A stretch of DNA of 64,000 nt from Pandoraea oxalativorans (GCF_000972785.3 NZ_CP011253.3:1798001-1862000), one strand, 5' to 3'. Shown: positions 1-9,278, numbered from the stretch's first letter. The notes: generated by a model from the sequence alone, not told the origin. Numbers and translations: made by a program.

Positions 1-39
1 TGGTCGCCGCACAGCCCGTCAGGTGCGCGGGGCGACCGG

Positions 40-45
40 TATAAT
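40..45 (+). promoter_or_regulatory. Perfect -10 hexamer (TATAAT) ahead of the XRE regulator
   Basis: TATAAT lies at 40-45 with no convincing -35 at the right distance. It falls inside the longest possible reading frame of the following gene. If it is used, translation must start downstream, which supports the TTG at 155 or the ATG at 98. Confidence 0.4.
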
Positions 46-154
46 CCCGGCACTGCCACGCGGCACGACGCGATCTGCGGTATTTCAACGCTTCGCGATG
101 GGCCGCAACGTCTCGCACGAAGGCGGTTCCACGAGGTATCCAACAGGGGGCGAT

Positions 155-1069
155 TTGACTCGAGCTGCAACGACATCCCGGGCGCCACGAGGCGCGCGCT
201 TCAATTTCCGCGCCATCGGCGAGCGCTTGCGTGCCTATCGGCTGGCAGCGGAACTACGTAGTGAGGATGTCGCCGAGCAACTCGATATCTCGCGCGCCGC
301 CATCTACAAGCTGGAGCGCGGCGAGATCGTCAAGATCGATACGCTTGAGCGGCTCGCCGCCTTGCTGGGCGTATCGCTCGCGAACCTGCTCGGGGTGGAA
401 GTCGAGTACCACGACTCGGCCGTGAGCTACTTCGAGCGCATGCGTCAGCTGGAAAGTCGTTCCGAGCGCATCGTCGCGCATTTCGATCCGATTTCGTTCC
501 TGCTGACGTCCGACGACTACGACGTCTGGTTGCGTCACATGCTCGACGAAAGCATTCCGCCGACGCTCGTCGACCGGCACTGGGAAAACACGATCGATCG
601 CGTGCTGGGCATCTTGCAGGAGCGCAAATCGAGCTTCTCGCGTCAACGTCTGGCGGTGACCAGTCTGATCGGTCTGCGCCAGATCGAGCAGTTCCTGCAT
701 CATGGGCTGGTCGGGCGACTGGGGCTGCCGCCTGGCGTGCAACTGGAGCGCAAGATGGCGGCCCGTCGCGAAGTCGCACGCATCGTCGAATTCCTCGAAG
801 CGGATACGGCGGGCGTGCAGATCGGCATCGTCAGCGACAACATGCCCAACGAGACTTTCCAGATTTTCGAAGCGCAGGGCGAGGCTTACGTTGCGGTGTC
901 GCCGTTCCGTCTCGGCGAGTTGCCGAACCTGCGTACCGGCATCGCCACCATCACCACGTCGCCCGACGGCGTGGGCATGTATCGCGCCATGATCGACCGG
1001 CTGTGGGCCGATTCCGCCAAGGGCAAAGAAGGGGCCGCATTGCTCGGCCAGTTGCTCGCGCGGTTCTGA
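155..1069 (+). CDS. XRE-family helix-turn-helix transcriptional regulator
   Basis: DNA-binding regulator of about 304 aa. A classical lambda-repressor-type HTH spans about residues 16-81 (AEQLDISRAAIYKLERGEIV in the recognition part, then the LLGVSLANLLG helix). The remaining 220 residues have no domain I can name and may sense a ligand. The frame is open from 23, but I prefer the TTG at 155: it has AGGGGG at 145-150, and a TATAAT at 40-45 lies inside the longer version. An ATG at 98 is the alternative. The gene stands alone and is followed by 200 bp before an unrelated gene. The target is unknown. Confidence 0.75.
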   Translation: MTRAATTSRAPRGARFNFRAIGERLRAYRLAAELRSEDVAEQLDISRAAIYKLERGEIVKIDTLERLAALLGVSLANLLGVEVEYHDSAVSYFERMRQLESRSERIVAHFDPISFLLTSDDYDVWLRHMLDESIPPTLVDRHWENTIDRVLGILQERKSSFSRQRLAVTSLIGLRQIEQFLHHGLVGRLGLPPGVQLERKMAARREVARIVEFLEADTAGVQIGIVSDNMPNETFQIFEAQGEAYVAVSPFRLGELPNLRTGIATITTSPDGVGMYRAMIDRLWADSAKGKEGAALLGQLLARF

Positions 1070-1086
1070 CGGTTGGCTTCACATGC

Positions 1087-1108
1087 TGATCACGCGTTGA
1101 TCACGCAT
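1087..1108. repeat. Two-copy 11-bp direct repeat (TGATCACGCGT / TGATCACGCAT)
   Basis: The two copies abut directly, so corresponding bases sit about one helical turn apart. They lie just after the XRE gene in the 209-bp gap before the next gene. They could be a regulator-binding pair or chance. No promoter is obvious next to them. Confidence 0.35.
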
Positions 1109-1278
1109 GATGCGTCGGTGACGACGGTAGTCGCGTACCGGCGCACTCTCAATAGGTGCCACAAAGCGAAGTTTTCCCACGGAATCGAAATCCGTTCCCG
1201 GTAATCCTGTCTAGTCTGCGTGCCCGAAGGTCATCCGGCCTTCCTCACCCTAATCACGTTACGAACGGGAGATGAATA

Positions 1279-3228
1279 ATGGGAACACCTTTCGGGGATT
1301 ATTCGCAGCGAGGGTCGTCGGTATCGTCTGCGCCTGTGTTGCTCTCAGGCGGGCCGCTGTCGTGCGAATGTGGTCACAGCTTCGGCTCGGACTTTGCGCG
1401 GCTCGGCGCTGCGCCGCCGGCGGCGGCGGGTTCGCTCGGCAAGGCATGGCAGACCTATCCGCAGCGCACGAGAACGGTTGAAGACAGCAGCGGTGTATCG
1501 ATCGGTCGCTGGCAAGCGTATCGCGAGATCGAGAGGGTCAGGGCCGACGATCTGATGGCCCAGCCGCTCGTCGCCGAAACCGTGAAAACGCGCATCGAAA
1601 ATTGGCACACGCTGTTTCAGCGCAGCCTCGAGCATGACATCTCGTTCGAAGACAAGCGCACCGAGGCCATGCAGCAGGTGCGCTATGGCGTTCCGCCGGA
1701 AAACAGGGCGTTCGTGCGTACCTTCGATTCAACACCGGTCGTCCGTCAGCTGGGCGAAATCGCGCACGTGAACGACGAACTTGACCGAATGACCCAGGCA
1801 ACGGGCCGACTGCCGAAGGGCCCCGCAAAGTTGATGGGGCTGCAATACCTCGCCGACATGGCGAGGATGCGCGACACCATGCTCGCGCTCACCGTCAACA
1901 TCCACGACCGGAAATTCAACGAACTGACGGCCGAGCGAAATCTGCTCATCGCGCTGAACGACATGGCGCGTGAAGCGCAACGCGAAATGTCCCGAGGCGG
2001 TGCCGATGTCCCGCTTCGACTGAAGATTCGTGGCGGTAAAGTGGTGCTCAAACCCGCAACGTCCAAATCGCGCTTTCAAAAGAATCACATTCGTGCCCGT
2101 AACGATGCAGCGCGGCTCGCGCTACTGCTCGGGTATCCGGCCGACCGGACGGTGACGTTGAACGATATTCGCGCCAGAGGACTTGGCTTGTACGAGTATT
2201 CCGCGGTGCTGGCGGATGCCAAAGCCTCGCCACCAGGGCAGACGGCGTCGTGGCTTGGTGCGCGCGCGCGGGAGATCGATCAATGGAAGCACGCCGCGCG
2301 CGAGTTGCGGGACGACCTTCGTCACACGGATGGCGGCCGGATGATCGGCGCACCGTCCGAGTCGGCGCACGACGACGCGCAGTTCGATGAGGTTGACGCA
2401 TGGCAAGACGTGTCTGAGCTGGCGGCAATCGAAGGACCGGTGCCCGTGACGACGCCAAAGCGTCTCGATACGCGTGCCTCACCGATCGGCACCTCGAATG
2501 ACGAAGTGTCGCCTGTGCCGACTGGCTCGAAGGCAACTGCCGCTAACGGTGCGCAAAAGAACTTGCGCGCGCAGCGTGCCCCGGCAGTATCCGTGACGAA
2601 ACCCGCGAAACCCACGCAACCGAAGGCTCAGCCGACCTCGCGCCGCGAACAGTTCGTCGAGCAGTTCATCGGCACCCATCAGGGACGTGCAGGGCGTTTG
2701 AGCGTCATCCTCGAACGAAGCCGGTCGGTGGAGCGACTGGCCGAACAGCCGGACGACCGGGATCCCGGGGCCCAGCGCGCACATCCTCCTGTGCGCCGCC
2801 TTTCAGGGGAGGTGGGCAGTTCGATGTCGCGGTCGGTCCGTCGCCCCGCCGGTCCCACGGTGGACTGGATCAACGAAACGCCTGAGCAAATGGCATGGCG
2901 AACGGGGGCGCGTCCGAAGACCTATCGTGCACTGCCACTCGTCGCGGACCCGTCGGATACGCAGGCGCCTGCGCTGCCCATGACACCACCCCCCCGACCT
3001 GGAATAAGTCACCTCCCGGTCGTCAAAGTAAAACCTGCCGCCATCGGTTTTCGATGGCGTCTTTTTGCGTACTCGCATCGCATTCACCGAATATCGGGCC
3101 GCGCAAACCCTCTCGGTTCGCATGCGGATTTCGCCGTATATTTTGCTTGGCGAAACCCTGCGCGCACGCGTAATAGTAAATATTTTAATTATCTGCAAGC
3201 CTTTTCAATCAATAAGTTGCGCGATTGA
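1279..3228 (+). CDS. Large unrecognised protein; frame disturbed at a C7 run near its end
   Basis: 649 aa as read. ATG at 1279 has a good GGGAGA ribosome site. The first 60 residues are rich in Ser/Gly/Ala with two cysteines. Residues about 75-380 look like a charged helical domain. Residues 380-570 are Pro/Thr/Ala/Arg-rich and probably disordered. I recognise no domain. A disordered N-terminus and helical core would fit a secreted effector, but no secretion genes are near. The last 75 codons read through a strong terminator (3039-3066) and AT-richer DNA. A C7 run at 2989-2995 explains this: with C6 the protein would end in PPDLE with TAA at 3005-3007, about 575 aa. The true 3' end is therefore probably 3007. 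Confidence 0.6.
   Translation: MGTPFGDYSQRGSSVSSAPVLLSGGPLSCECGHSFGSDFARLGAAPPAAAGSLGKAWQTYPQRTRTVEDSSGVSIGRWQAYREIERVRADDLMAQPLVAETVKTRIENWHTLFQRSLEHDISFEDKRTEAMQQVRYGVPPENRAFVRTFDSTPVVRQLGEIAHVNDELDRMTQATGRLPKGPAKLMGLQYLADMARMRDTMLALTVNIHDRKFNELTAERNLLIALNDMAREAQREMSRGGADVPLRLKIRGGKVVLKPATSKSRFQKNHIRARNDAARLALLLGYPADRTVTLNDIRARGLGLYEYSAVLADAKASPPGQTASWLGARAREIDQWKHAARELRDDLRHTDGGRMIGAPSESAHDDAQFDEVDAWQDVSELAAIEGPVPVTTPKRLDTRASPIGTSNDEVSPVPTGSKATAANGAQKNLRAQRAPAVSVTKPAKPTQPKAQPTSRREQFVEQFIGTHQGRAGRLSVILERSRSVERLAEQPDDRDPGAQRAHPPVRRLSGEVGSSMSRSVRRPAGPTVDWINETPEQMAWRTGARPKTYRALPLVADPSDTQAPALPMTPPPRPGISHLPVVKVKPAAIGFRWRLFAYSHRIHRISGRANPLGSHADFAVYFAWRNPARTRNSKYFNYLQAFSINKLRD
3039..3066 (+). terminator. 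Rho-independent terminator inside the annotated 3' end of the preceding frame
   Basis: An 8-bp stem (3039-3046 with 3052-3059, CGCCATCG/CGATGGCG) with loop GTTTT is followed by TCTTTTT. It lies 32 bp after the TAA at 3005-3007 and within the read-through reading frame. This supports 3007 as the functional end of the preceding gene. Confidence 0.8.
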
Positions 3229-3261
3229 CGCAATAATCTCTTTCTTTGCCATGTAGGGAAC

Positions 3262-3289
3262 TTGTCAGTAGAATGGCCGCGTTGTTAAT
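3262..3289 (+). promoter_or_regulatory. Predicted sigma70 promoter for the dehydrogenase operon
   Basis: TTGTCA (3262-3267) is separated by 16 bp from GTTAAT (3284-3289), about 100 bp before the first gene of the operon. The fit is moderate (5/6 and 4/6). The surrounding 3230-3390 stretch has no other feature I can support. Confidence 0.35.
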
Positions 3290-3390
3290 AGCGCTACGCG
3301 AGGTGAATAGCCTGTCAGGTTTTCTTCACGCATGGCTCGCCCCCGCTTGACTGTCATGCGTGATTCGTCCCCTACAAAACGGAGAACTCC

Positions 3391-4110
3391 ATGTCACAGG
3401 ACAAGGAACCGCGCCGGCGCTTTCTGCGCCAGGTGCTGGCGATCGTGCCTGCCACGACCCTCGCCACCGGTGCGACGCTTACGCAGTCCGCCTGCAGCAG
3501 CCAGTCCGCTGCGCCCGCCGCCTCAGGCCAGGCTTACGAACCCAAATACTTCACTGCCGACGAATGGCGTTTCGTCAATGCAGCCGTCGACCGTCTGATT
3601 CCCGCCGACGATCTCGGCCCGGGCGCATTGCAGGCCGACGTGCCGAAGTTCATCGACGGGCAGATGGAAACGCCGTTCGGTCATGGCAAGCTCTGGTACA
3701 TGCAGGGGCCGTTCCACACCGATCAGCCGCCCGAGATGGGCTACCAACTGAGCCTCGCGCCGCGCGACATCTATCGCCACGGCATTGCCGCCTGCGACGC
3801 GCACTGCAAGAAGCAGTACAACAAAGCGTTTGCCGACCTCGACCACGCGACGCAGGAAGCCGTACTCGGCGATCTGGAGCACGCGAAGATCGAATTCGAC
3901 GCAGTCCCCGCACGCACGTTCTTCTCCTACTTGCTGGCCAACACGAAGGAAGGGTTCCTCTCGGATCCGATCCATGGCGGCAACAAGGACATGGTCGGCT
4001 GGAAGCTTGTGGGTTTCCCGGGCGCGCGCGCCGACTTCATGGACTGGGTGGACCAGCCCAACGTCAAATACCCGTACGGGCCCGTGTCGATTTCCGGAAA
4101 GCGGGGCTAA
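3391..4110 (+). CDS. Gluconate 2-dehydrogenase subunit 3 family protein (small subunit), Tat-secreted
   Basis: 239 aa. It begins with a twin-arginine signal (RRRFLRQV at about 8-15) followed by a hydrophobic stretch and an SAC site near 35, so it is exported folded. The body is the small gamma subunit that accompanies GMC-type membrane-bound dehydrogenases and carries the flavoprotein through the Tat pathway. The start has a clear ACGGAGAA site. The gene ends 3 bp before the flavoprotein and 1.8 kb before a tri-heme cytochrome, the standard three-subunit order. The family oxidises gluconate, 2-ketogluconate, sorbitol or related sugars; the substrate cannot be read from this subunit. Confidence 0.88.
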   Translation: MSQDKEPRRRFLRQVLAIVPATTLATGATLTQSACSSQSAAPAASGQAYEPKYFTADEWRFVNAAVDRLIPADDLGPGALQADVPKFIDGQMETPFGHGKLWYMQGPFHTDQPPEMGYQLSLAPRDIYRHGIAACDAHCKKQYNKAFADLDHATQEAVLGDLEHAKIEFDAVPARTFFSYLLANTKEGFLSDPIHGGNKDMVGWKLVGFPGARADFMDWVDQPNVKYPYGPVSISGKRG

Positions 4111-4113
4111 CTC

Positions 4114-5889
4114 ATGGCAATCAAGAAAGATAAAGTCGACGCCGTCATCGTGGGCTTCGGCTGGACCGGGGCTATTCTCGGCCAGGAACTGACCGACGCC
4201 GGACTCAATGTCGTCGCACTCGAGCGTGGCGCGATGCGCGACACGCCCACCGACGCGCAGTACCCCAAAGTCATCGACGAACTCGAATACTCCGTGCGCG
4301 GCAAGCTCTTTCAGGAGCTTGCGCGTGAGACCGTCACGATTCGCCACACCCCTGACGATCTCGCTGTGCCGTATCGTCAAAACGGCTCGTTTCTGCTGGG
4401 CAACGGTGTGGGCGGCGCAGGCTTTCACTGGAACGGCATGCACTATCGGATCCTGCCGGAAGAGCTGAAGCTGCGCAGTCATTACGAAGAGCGCTACGGC
4501 AAGAAGTTCATCCCCGAAGGGATGACGATCCAGGACTTCGGCGTGAGCTACGAGGAACTGGAGCCGCACTTCGACTTCGCGGAAAAAGTGTTCGGCACGT
4601 CGGGCAAGGCCGGTAACCTGAACGGCAAGATCGTGCCGGGCGGCAACCCGCGCAAAGGCGCGCGCTCGAGCGAGTTCCCGACGCCGCCGCTCCAAAACAC
4701 CTACGGTGCGCAGCTCTTCGAGAAGGCTGCACGCGAAGTGGGTTTCAATCCGTACCCCGCACCGGCAGCGAATACGTCCGAGCCGTACACGAATCCTTAC
4801 GGCGTACGCCTCGGGCCGTGCAACTTCTGCGGGTTCTGCGAGAACTACGGTTGCTACATGTATTCGAAGGCATCGCCGCAGACGACCATTCTGCCGGTGC
4901 TGCTCAAGAAGCCGAATTTCGAGTTGCGCACGCATTCGTACGTCATCAAGGTCAACCTCGACAGCGACGGCAAGAAGGCGACCGGCGTGACCTACATCGA
5001 CGCGCAGGGCCGTGAAGTCGAACAGCCTGCGGATCTCGTCATCATGGCGGCGTATCAGATGCACAACGTGCGTTTGCTGCTGCTCTCGGGCATCGGCAAG
5101 CCTTACGACCCGAAGACGGGCGAGGGCGTGGTCGGCAAGAACTATGCGTACCAGATGAACGGCGCGGTGAACGTGTTGCTGCCCAAGGGCACGCAACTCA
5201 ACCCGTTCGTCGGCACGGGCGCAGGCGGCGTGTCGATGGACGACCTGAACGGCGACCAGTTCGATCACGGACCGCTCGGCTTCGTCGGCGGGGCGAGCAT
5301 TCGTCACGTTCGCTACGGTGGACGTCCGATCAAGATGACGCCGACCGTGCCGGGCACACCGGCCTGGGGCAGCAAGTGGAAGGCGGGGATCGCCGATGCG
5401 TATCAGCGTTACATGACGATCGGGATTTCCGGTTCGGTCATGTCGTATCGCGATGCGTGTCTCGACCTCGATCCGACCTACAAGGACGCCTACGGCGTGC
5501 CGCTGCTGCGCATGACGTTCGACTGGCACGACAACGAATACAACATGCTCGGCTACATGGGCGACCGGATGGAAGAAGTCGGCCGCGCGATGAATCCCGA
5601 GAAGGTGTTCCGCGCCATTCGCAAGAAGGGCACGCATTACGACACGCGGATCTATCAGAGCACGCACACGACGGGCGGCGCCATCATGGGCACGAACCCG
5701 TCGAACAGTGTGGTCAACAAGTATCTGCAAAGTTGGGACGTCTCTAACGTGTTCGTGATGGGGGCTTCGGCGTTCCCGCAGAACATGGGTTACAACCCCA
5801 CGGGCGTGGTGGCGGCGCTGGCGTACTGGTCCGCGAAGGCAATTCGCGAGCAGTACCTCAAGAACGCCGGCCCGCTGGTCCAGGCCTGA
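4114..5889 (+). CDS. GMC-family flavoprotein, gluconate/polyol 2-dehydrogenase large subunit
   Basis: 591 aa. The FAD-binding Rossmann motif GFGWTG is at residues 14-19 (VDAVIVGFGWTGAILGQEL). The C-terminal part keeps the GMC pattern (THTTGGAIMGTNP, then a FAD-contacting MGASAFPQN segment). A cysteine-rich stretch around 235-250 (CNFCGFCENYGCYMY) is typical of this subunit. The protein oxidises a sugar acid or polyol in the periplasm and passes electrons to the cytochrome encoded next. It has no signal peptide of its own and is presumably co-exported with the Tat-bearing small subunit. It is 3 bp from the upstream gene and 11 bp from the downstream gene. Confidence 0.9.
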   Translation: MAIKKDKVDAVIVGFGWTGAILGQELTDAGLNVVALERGAMRDTPTDAQYPKVIDELEYSVRGKLFQELARETVTIRHTPDDLAVPYRQNGSFLLGNGVGGAGFHWNGMHYRILPEELKLRSHYEERYGKKFIPEGMTIQDFGVSYEELEPHFDFAEKVFGTSGKAGNLNGKIVPGGNPRKGARSSEFPTPPLQNTYGAQLFEKAAREVGFNPYPAPAANTSEPYTNPYGVRLGPCNFCGFCENYGCYMYSKASPQTTILPVLLKKPNFELRTHSYVIKVNLDSDGKKATGVTYIDAQGREVEQPADLVIMAAYQMHNVRLLLLSGIGKPYDPKTGEGVVGKNYAYQMNGAVNVLLPKGTQLNPFVGTGAGGVSMDDLNGDQFDHGPLGFVGGASIRHVRYGGRPIKMTPTVPGTPAWGSKWKAGIADAYQRYMTIGISGSVMSYRDACLDLDPTYKDAYGVPLLRMTFDWHDNEYNMLGYMGDRMEEVGRAMNPEKVFRAIRKKGTHYDTRIYQSTHTTGGAIMGTNPSNSVVNKYLQSWDVSNVFVMGASAFPQNMGYNPTGVVAALAYWSAKAIREQYLKNAGPLVQA

Positions 5890-5900
5890 GGAGCGCAACC

Positions 5901-7307
5901 ATGATCCGCAAAACGATGATGAAACGCTCCGCTGGCGTGGTCGCTGCCGGTGCGCTGGCGCTCGCGGCCGTGGCCGTCTGGGCGCAGAATGCGGCCGCAC
6001 CCTCCGGCGCTGCCGTCTCCCGGGTGCCCACGCCGGCCGTGCCCGCTGTGACGGTGGAAGGCGGTAGCGCGCCGCAGACAGCAGCCGCTAACGATCCGCA
6101 GGCGCAATTGCTCAAGCAGGGCGAATATCTCGCGCGCGCCGCAGATTGCGCGGCGTGCCACACGGCGCCCAAGGGCAAACCGTTCGCAGGGGGTCTGCCG
6201 ATCGCCTCGCCTATCGGCACGATCTATTCGACGAACATCACGCCGGATAAAGACACCGGTATCGGCAATTACAGCCTCGAAGACTTCGACAAAGCGGTGC
6301 GTCACGGGATCGCGAAGAATGGCTCGACCCTATATCCCGCCATGCCGTACACGTCGTATGCGAAGGTGCGTCCGGCAGACGTGAAGGCACTGTACGCGTA
6401 CTTCATGAATGGCGTGCAGCCGGTCTCGCAGGCGAACAAGGCGACGGATATCCCGTGGCCGATGTCGATGCGCTGGCCGTTGTCGCTCTGGCGCAAGATG
6501 TTTGCCCCCGCCGTCGTGGCCGATGCAGCATCGACCGATAACGATCCGATCTCGCGCGGACGCTATCTCGTCGAAGGCCTCGCGCATTGCAGCGCCTGCC
6601 ACACGCCGCGCGGCTTCGCGTTGCAGGAGAAGGCGCTGACCGACGACAGCACGGCGTTCTTGTCGGGCGGCGTGGTCGACAACTTCCTCGCGAAGAACCT
6701 GCGCGGCGATGTCACGGACGGCCTGGGCAACTGGAGCGAAGGCGACATCACGGCGTTCCTCAAGTCGGGACGTAACGACCATTCCGCTGTTTTCGGCGGC
6801 ATGACGGACGTGGTGCAGCACAGCACCCAGCACATGAGCGACGACGATCTCGCAGCGATTGCGAAGTATCTGAAGACGCTTAAGCCGGTCGATCCGAACG
6901 CCAAGGCGCTCGCATATGACGACACCGCCGCCAAGGCGTTGCGTGTAGGGTCGGACAAGAGCAACGGTGCGCTCACGTTCCTCGACAACTGCGCTGCATG
7001 CCACCGCAGCACGGGCAAGGGCTACACGCAGACGTTCCCGACGCTCGCGCTCAGCTCGACGGTGAACTCGGTCGATCCGACCTCGCTCATCCACATCGTG
7101 TTGCGAGGGGCGGAGATGCCCTCGACGAAGTCGGCCCCGACGCACTATGCGATGCCGGGCTTCGACGACCGTCTGACCGACCAGGATGTGGCCGACGTGC
7201 TCACGTTCGTGCGGTCGAGCTGGGGCAACAAGGCCCCGGCCGTGACGGCCGCGCAAGTGGCCAAGGTGCGTAAGGACGTCGCCGCCGCGCCGCAACCGCA
7301 GCGTTGA
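5901..7307 (+). CDS. Tri-heme cytochrome c subunit of the membrane-bound dehydrogenase
   Basis: 468 aa with an N-terminal signal/anchor (about 1-29). Three CXXCH haem sites are present: CAACH at about 83-87, CSACH at 230-234 and CAACH at 364-368, each followed by the long spacing usual for this family. It takes electrons from the flavoprotein and delivers them to the ubiquinone pool at the periplasmic face. It is the third gene of the operon, 11 bp after the flavoprotein gene and ending 62 bp before a strong terminator. It has the usual subunit length and no missing haem ligand in the CXXCH motifs. Confidence 0.9.
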   Translation: MIRKTMMKRSAGVVAAGALALAAVAVWAQNAAAPSGAAVSRVPTPAVPAVTVEGGSAPQTAAANDPQAQLLKQGEYLARAADCAACHTAPKGKPFAGGLPIASPIGTIYSTNITPDKDTGIGNYSLEDFDKAVRHGIAKNGSTLYPAMPYTSYAKVRPADVKALYAYFMNGVQPVSQANKATDIPWPMSMRWPLSLWRKMFAPAVVADAASTDNDPISRGRYLVEGLAHCSACHTPRGFALQEKALTDDSTAFLSGGVVDNFLAKNLRGDVTDGLGNWSEGDITAFLKSGRNDHSAVFGGMTDVVQHSTQHMSDDDLAAIAKYLKTLKPVDPNAKALAYDDTAAKALRVGSDKSNGALTFLDNCAACHRSTGKGYTQTFPTLALSSTVNSVDPTSLIHIVLRGAEMPSTKSAPTHYAMPGFDDRLTDQDVADVLTFVRSSWGNKAPAVTAAQVAKVRKDVAAAPQPQR

Positions 7308-7368
7308 TGGCGAGGGTTGCGGCGATGTGCCGATTCACGTCGGCACAGATGCCGCGCCCGTGATGAAA

Positions 7369-7411
7369 TGAAGCCCCGCCGGGCGAGTCTGACGGCGGGG
7401 CTTCTTGTTTT
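7369..7411 (+). terminator. Rho-independent terminator of the dehydrogenase operon
   Basis: A perfect 12-bp stem (7369-7380 with 7393-7404, GAAGCCCCGCCG/CGGCGGGGCTTC) with a 12-nt loop is followed by TTGTTTT. It also shows that the next gene cannot start where its longest frame opens (7317). Confidence 0.9.
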
Positions 7412-7439
7412 AAACGCAGTTTTCGATGCGGGGGCATAC

Positions 7440-7907
7440 GTGCCGTTTATTCTTCTGGCGCTCGTCGTCATGGCGGGCATTGTGTATGGCGCAGTGCGTC
7501 TGTATGCGGCCGTCGCGCTGTACTTCGGTACGCTCGCAGCGGTGGCGACGATCGTTGTCTGCGTACTCATCGTGGTGTGGCTGGTGGTCGACGCGGTGCG
7601 ACGCTATCGTGCGCTGCATGGCGTGCGGCGTGACGGCAAGCGTCTGGTGAGCGTGTCGGGTGAGTGGGGCGAACTCACGTTAGATGCTGAACGCAAGATG
7701 GGGACGCTACGCGTGGACGGTCATGAGACACGCTTCGTGTTTTCGGATGTGACCTCCGCCCATCCGGTGAACGAGGGCGGACGTTGGTCGCTGGCGCTCG
7801 AACTCGCGCACAACGCGCAGTCGAGCTGGCGTGTACCAATGCCGGACCGCGCGCTCGCGCAACGCTGGACGAAGATTTTCCGTCTCGTGAACGCGCACCG
7901 GTTGTAA
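7440..7907 (+). CDS. Small inner-membrane protein of unknown function
   Basis: About 155 aa from GTG 7440. This start has a GGGGG site 6 bp upstream and lies downstream of the operon terminator, unlike the longer frame from 7317. Two hydrophobic helices cover residues about 2-20 and 25-50. They are followed by a soluble cytoplasmic domain with a beta-strand pattern (LVSVSGEWGELTLDAERKMG onwards) ending in an amphipathic helix. I do not recognise the family. It stands between the terminator and a convergent transporter gene, so it is probably transcribed alone or by weak read-through. Confidence 0.6.
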   Translation: MPFILLALVVMAGIVYGAVRLYAAVALYFGTLAAVATIVVCVLIVVWLVVDAVRRYRALHGVRRDGKRLVSVSGEWGELTLDAERKMGTLRVDGHETRFVFSDVTSAHPVNEGGRWSLALELAHNAQSSWRVPMPDRALAQRWTKIFRLVNAHRL

Positions 7908-7923
7908 GGCTTCGCGCGGACGC

Positions 7924-9207
7924 TTATGCGTTCGCGGGCATCGGCGGGCGCAGCGGCGGCACGACACTTTCGTCGTTGATCGGGAAGTGAAGCGCGGCGG
8001 CTACTGCACCGAGGATCGCCGTTGCGGCCCAGATCAGGTTGTAGGACCCGGTGACATCGAGCACGAATCCACCCAGCCACGCGCCGAGGAACGAGCCGAC
8101 CTGATGGCTCATGAAGCACACGCCGAAGAGCGTGCCCAGATGCCGCGTGCCGAACACCTTCGCCACCAGACCGCTGGTGAGCGGCACGGTGCCCAGCCAC
8201 GTCAGCCCCATCACGGCGGCAAAGATCACCACGCTCGTGTCGGTTTTCGGCAGCACGAAAAAGAGGGCGATGGCCGCGCCACGCACGAGATAGAGCCAGC
8301 CGAGCACATGGTGCTGACGATACCGTCCACCGAGCCACCCGCACGCCCAACTTCCGAGCATGTTGAACAGACCGATCAGCGCGAGCGCCGTCGCGCCAAG
8401 CCCGACCGGCATGTGGCACATCAGCAGATAGCCCGGCAAGTGCGTTGCGATGAAGGCGAGCTGGAAGCCGCAGGTAAAGAACCCGGGCGTCAGCAGTTGG
8501 TAGCCGCGATGCGAGCGGGCCTGCCGAAGGACCTCGCGAAGCGACATCGGCTCGCCGTCGTCCGGTTTGGCCGTTGGGGCGGGGGCGGCGCTGCCGGGTG
8601 TGCGCTTGCTGCGACGGGACATCGTCATGAACAAGCCGAGCGGCGCAGCGCAGCACAACACCAGGGCGAGTACGAAGAGCGAGGTGGAGACGCTGTACGT
8701 TTCGCGCAGCCCCTGTGCGACGGGCACGAGGGCGACCTGTCCGAGCGAGCCGCCCGCGCTGACGAGTCCCATGGCCATCGTGCGCCGCTCGGGCGTGACG
8801 GCACGGCTCACGGCGGGCAGCACCACGCCGAACGTCGTGCAACTAATGCCGAGGCCTACGAGCACGCCCAGTCCGATTACCAGCCAGACGCCCGACGGAG
8901 CGAGTGCGGCCATCGCCAGTCCGGCGGCGAAGGCGAACGCACCGAACGCGACGACCGGTGCAGGGCCATGACGGTCCGCCATCGCCCCCGCAAACGGCTG
9001 CGCGAAGCCCCAAACGAGGTTGTGCAGGGCGATAGCGAACGCGACCAGCGTGACGGGCACGCCGCGGTCGTAGGAAAACGGATTGATGAAGAGACCGAAC
9101 GTCTGGCGCGTACCCATTGCGGCACTGAGTACGAGCGCGCCGGCGAGAATGATGAGGGTGACGCGTCCCTGTAGCGACGCCGATGCGGGTGGGATGGTTT
9201 GCGACAT
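7924..9207 (-). CDS. Major facilitator superfamily transporter
   Basis: 427 aa with the hydrophobic pattern of 12 membrane helices. The MFS loop motif between helices 2 and 3 (GAMADRHGPAPVV) is present, and a charged central loop lies near residues 190-215. A large family: the arrangement resembles the oxalate/formate and cyanate type (CynX/OFA) carriers, but the substrate cannot be inferred. It has a good GAGGA ribosome site. The LysR-type gene upstream on the same strand ends 80 bp away, with a perfect palindrome at the junction, so that regulator is the likely controller. Confidence 0.85.
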   Translation of the reverse strand: MSQTIPPASASLQGRVTLIILAGALVLSAAMGTRQTFGLFINPFSYDRGVPVTLVAFAIALHNLVWGFAQPFAGAMADRHGPAPVVAFGAFAFAAGLAMAALAPSGVWLVIGLGVLVGLGISCTTFGVVLPAVSRAVTPERRTMAMGLVSAGGSLGQVALVPVAQGLRETYSVSTSLFVLALVLCCAAPLGLFMTMSRRSKRTPGSAAPAPTAKPDDGEPMSLREVLRQARSHRGYQLLTPGFFTCGFQLAFIATHLPGYLLMCHMPVGLGATALALIGLFNMLGSWACGWLGGRYRQHHVLGWLYLVRGAAIALFFVLPKTDTSVVIFAAVMGLTWLGTVPLTSGLVAKVFGTRHLGTLFGVCFMSHQVGSFLGAWLGGFVLDVTGSYNLIWAATAILGAVAAALHFPINDESVVPPLRPPMPANA

Positions 9208-9278
9208 GATGGTGAATCCTCCTCACCAAAGTGTCGCAACGATGCCTCGGTCTGGCAAAGGAGTTGTGTAAGCGTGTG

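Noticed and set aside
3523..6000. 825-codon minus-strand open frame across the dehydrogenase genes
   Set aside because: It lies antisense to two well-identified genes with intact motifs, has Arg/His-rich content typical of GC-rich shadow frames and no recognisable domain.
7987..9174. 395-codon plus-strand frame opposite the MFS gene
   Set aside because: The opposite strand encodes an MFS protein with the expected helix pattern; the plus frame has no domain.
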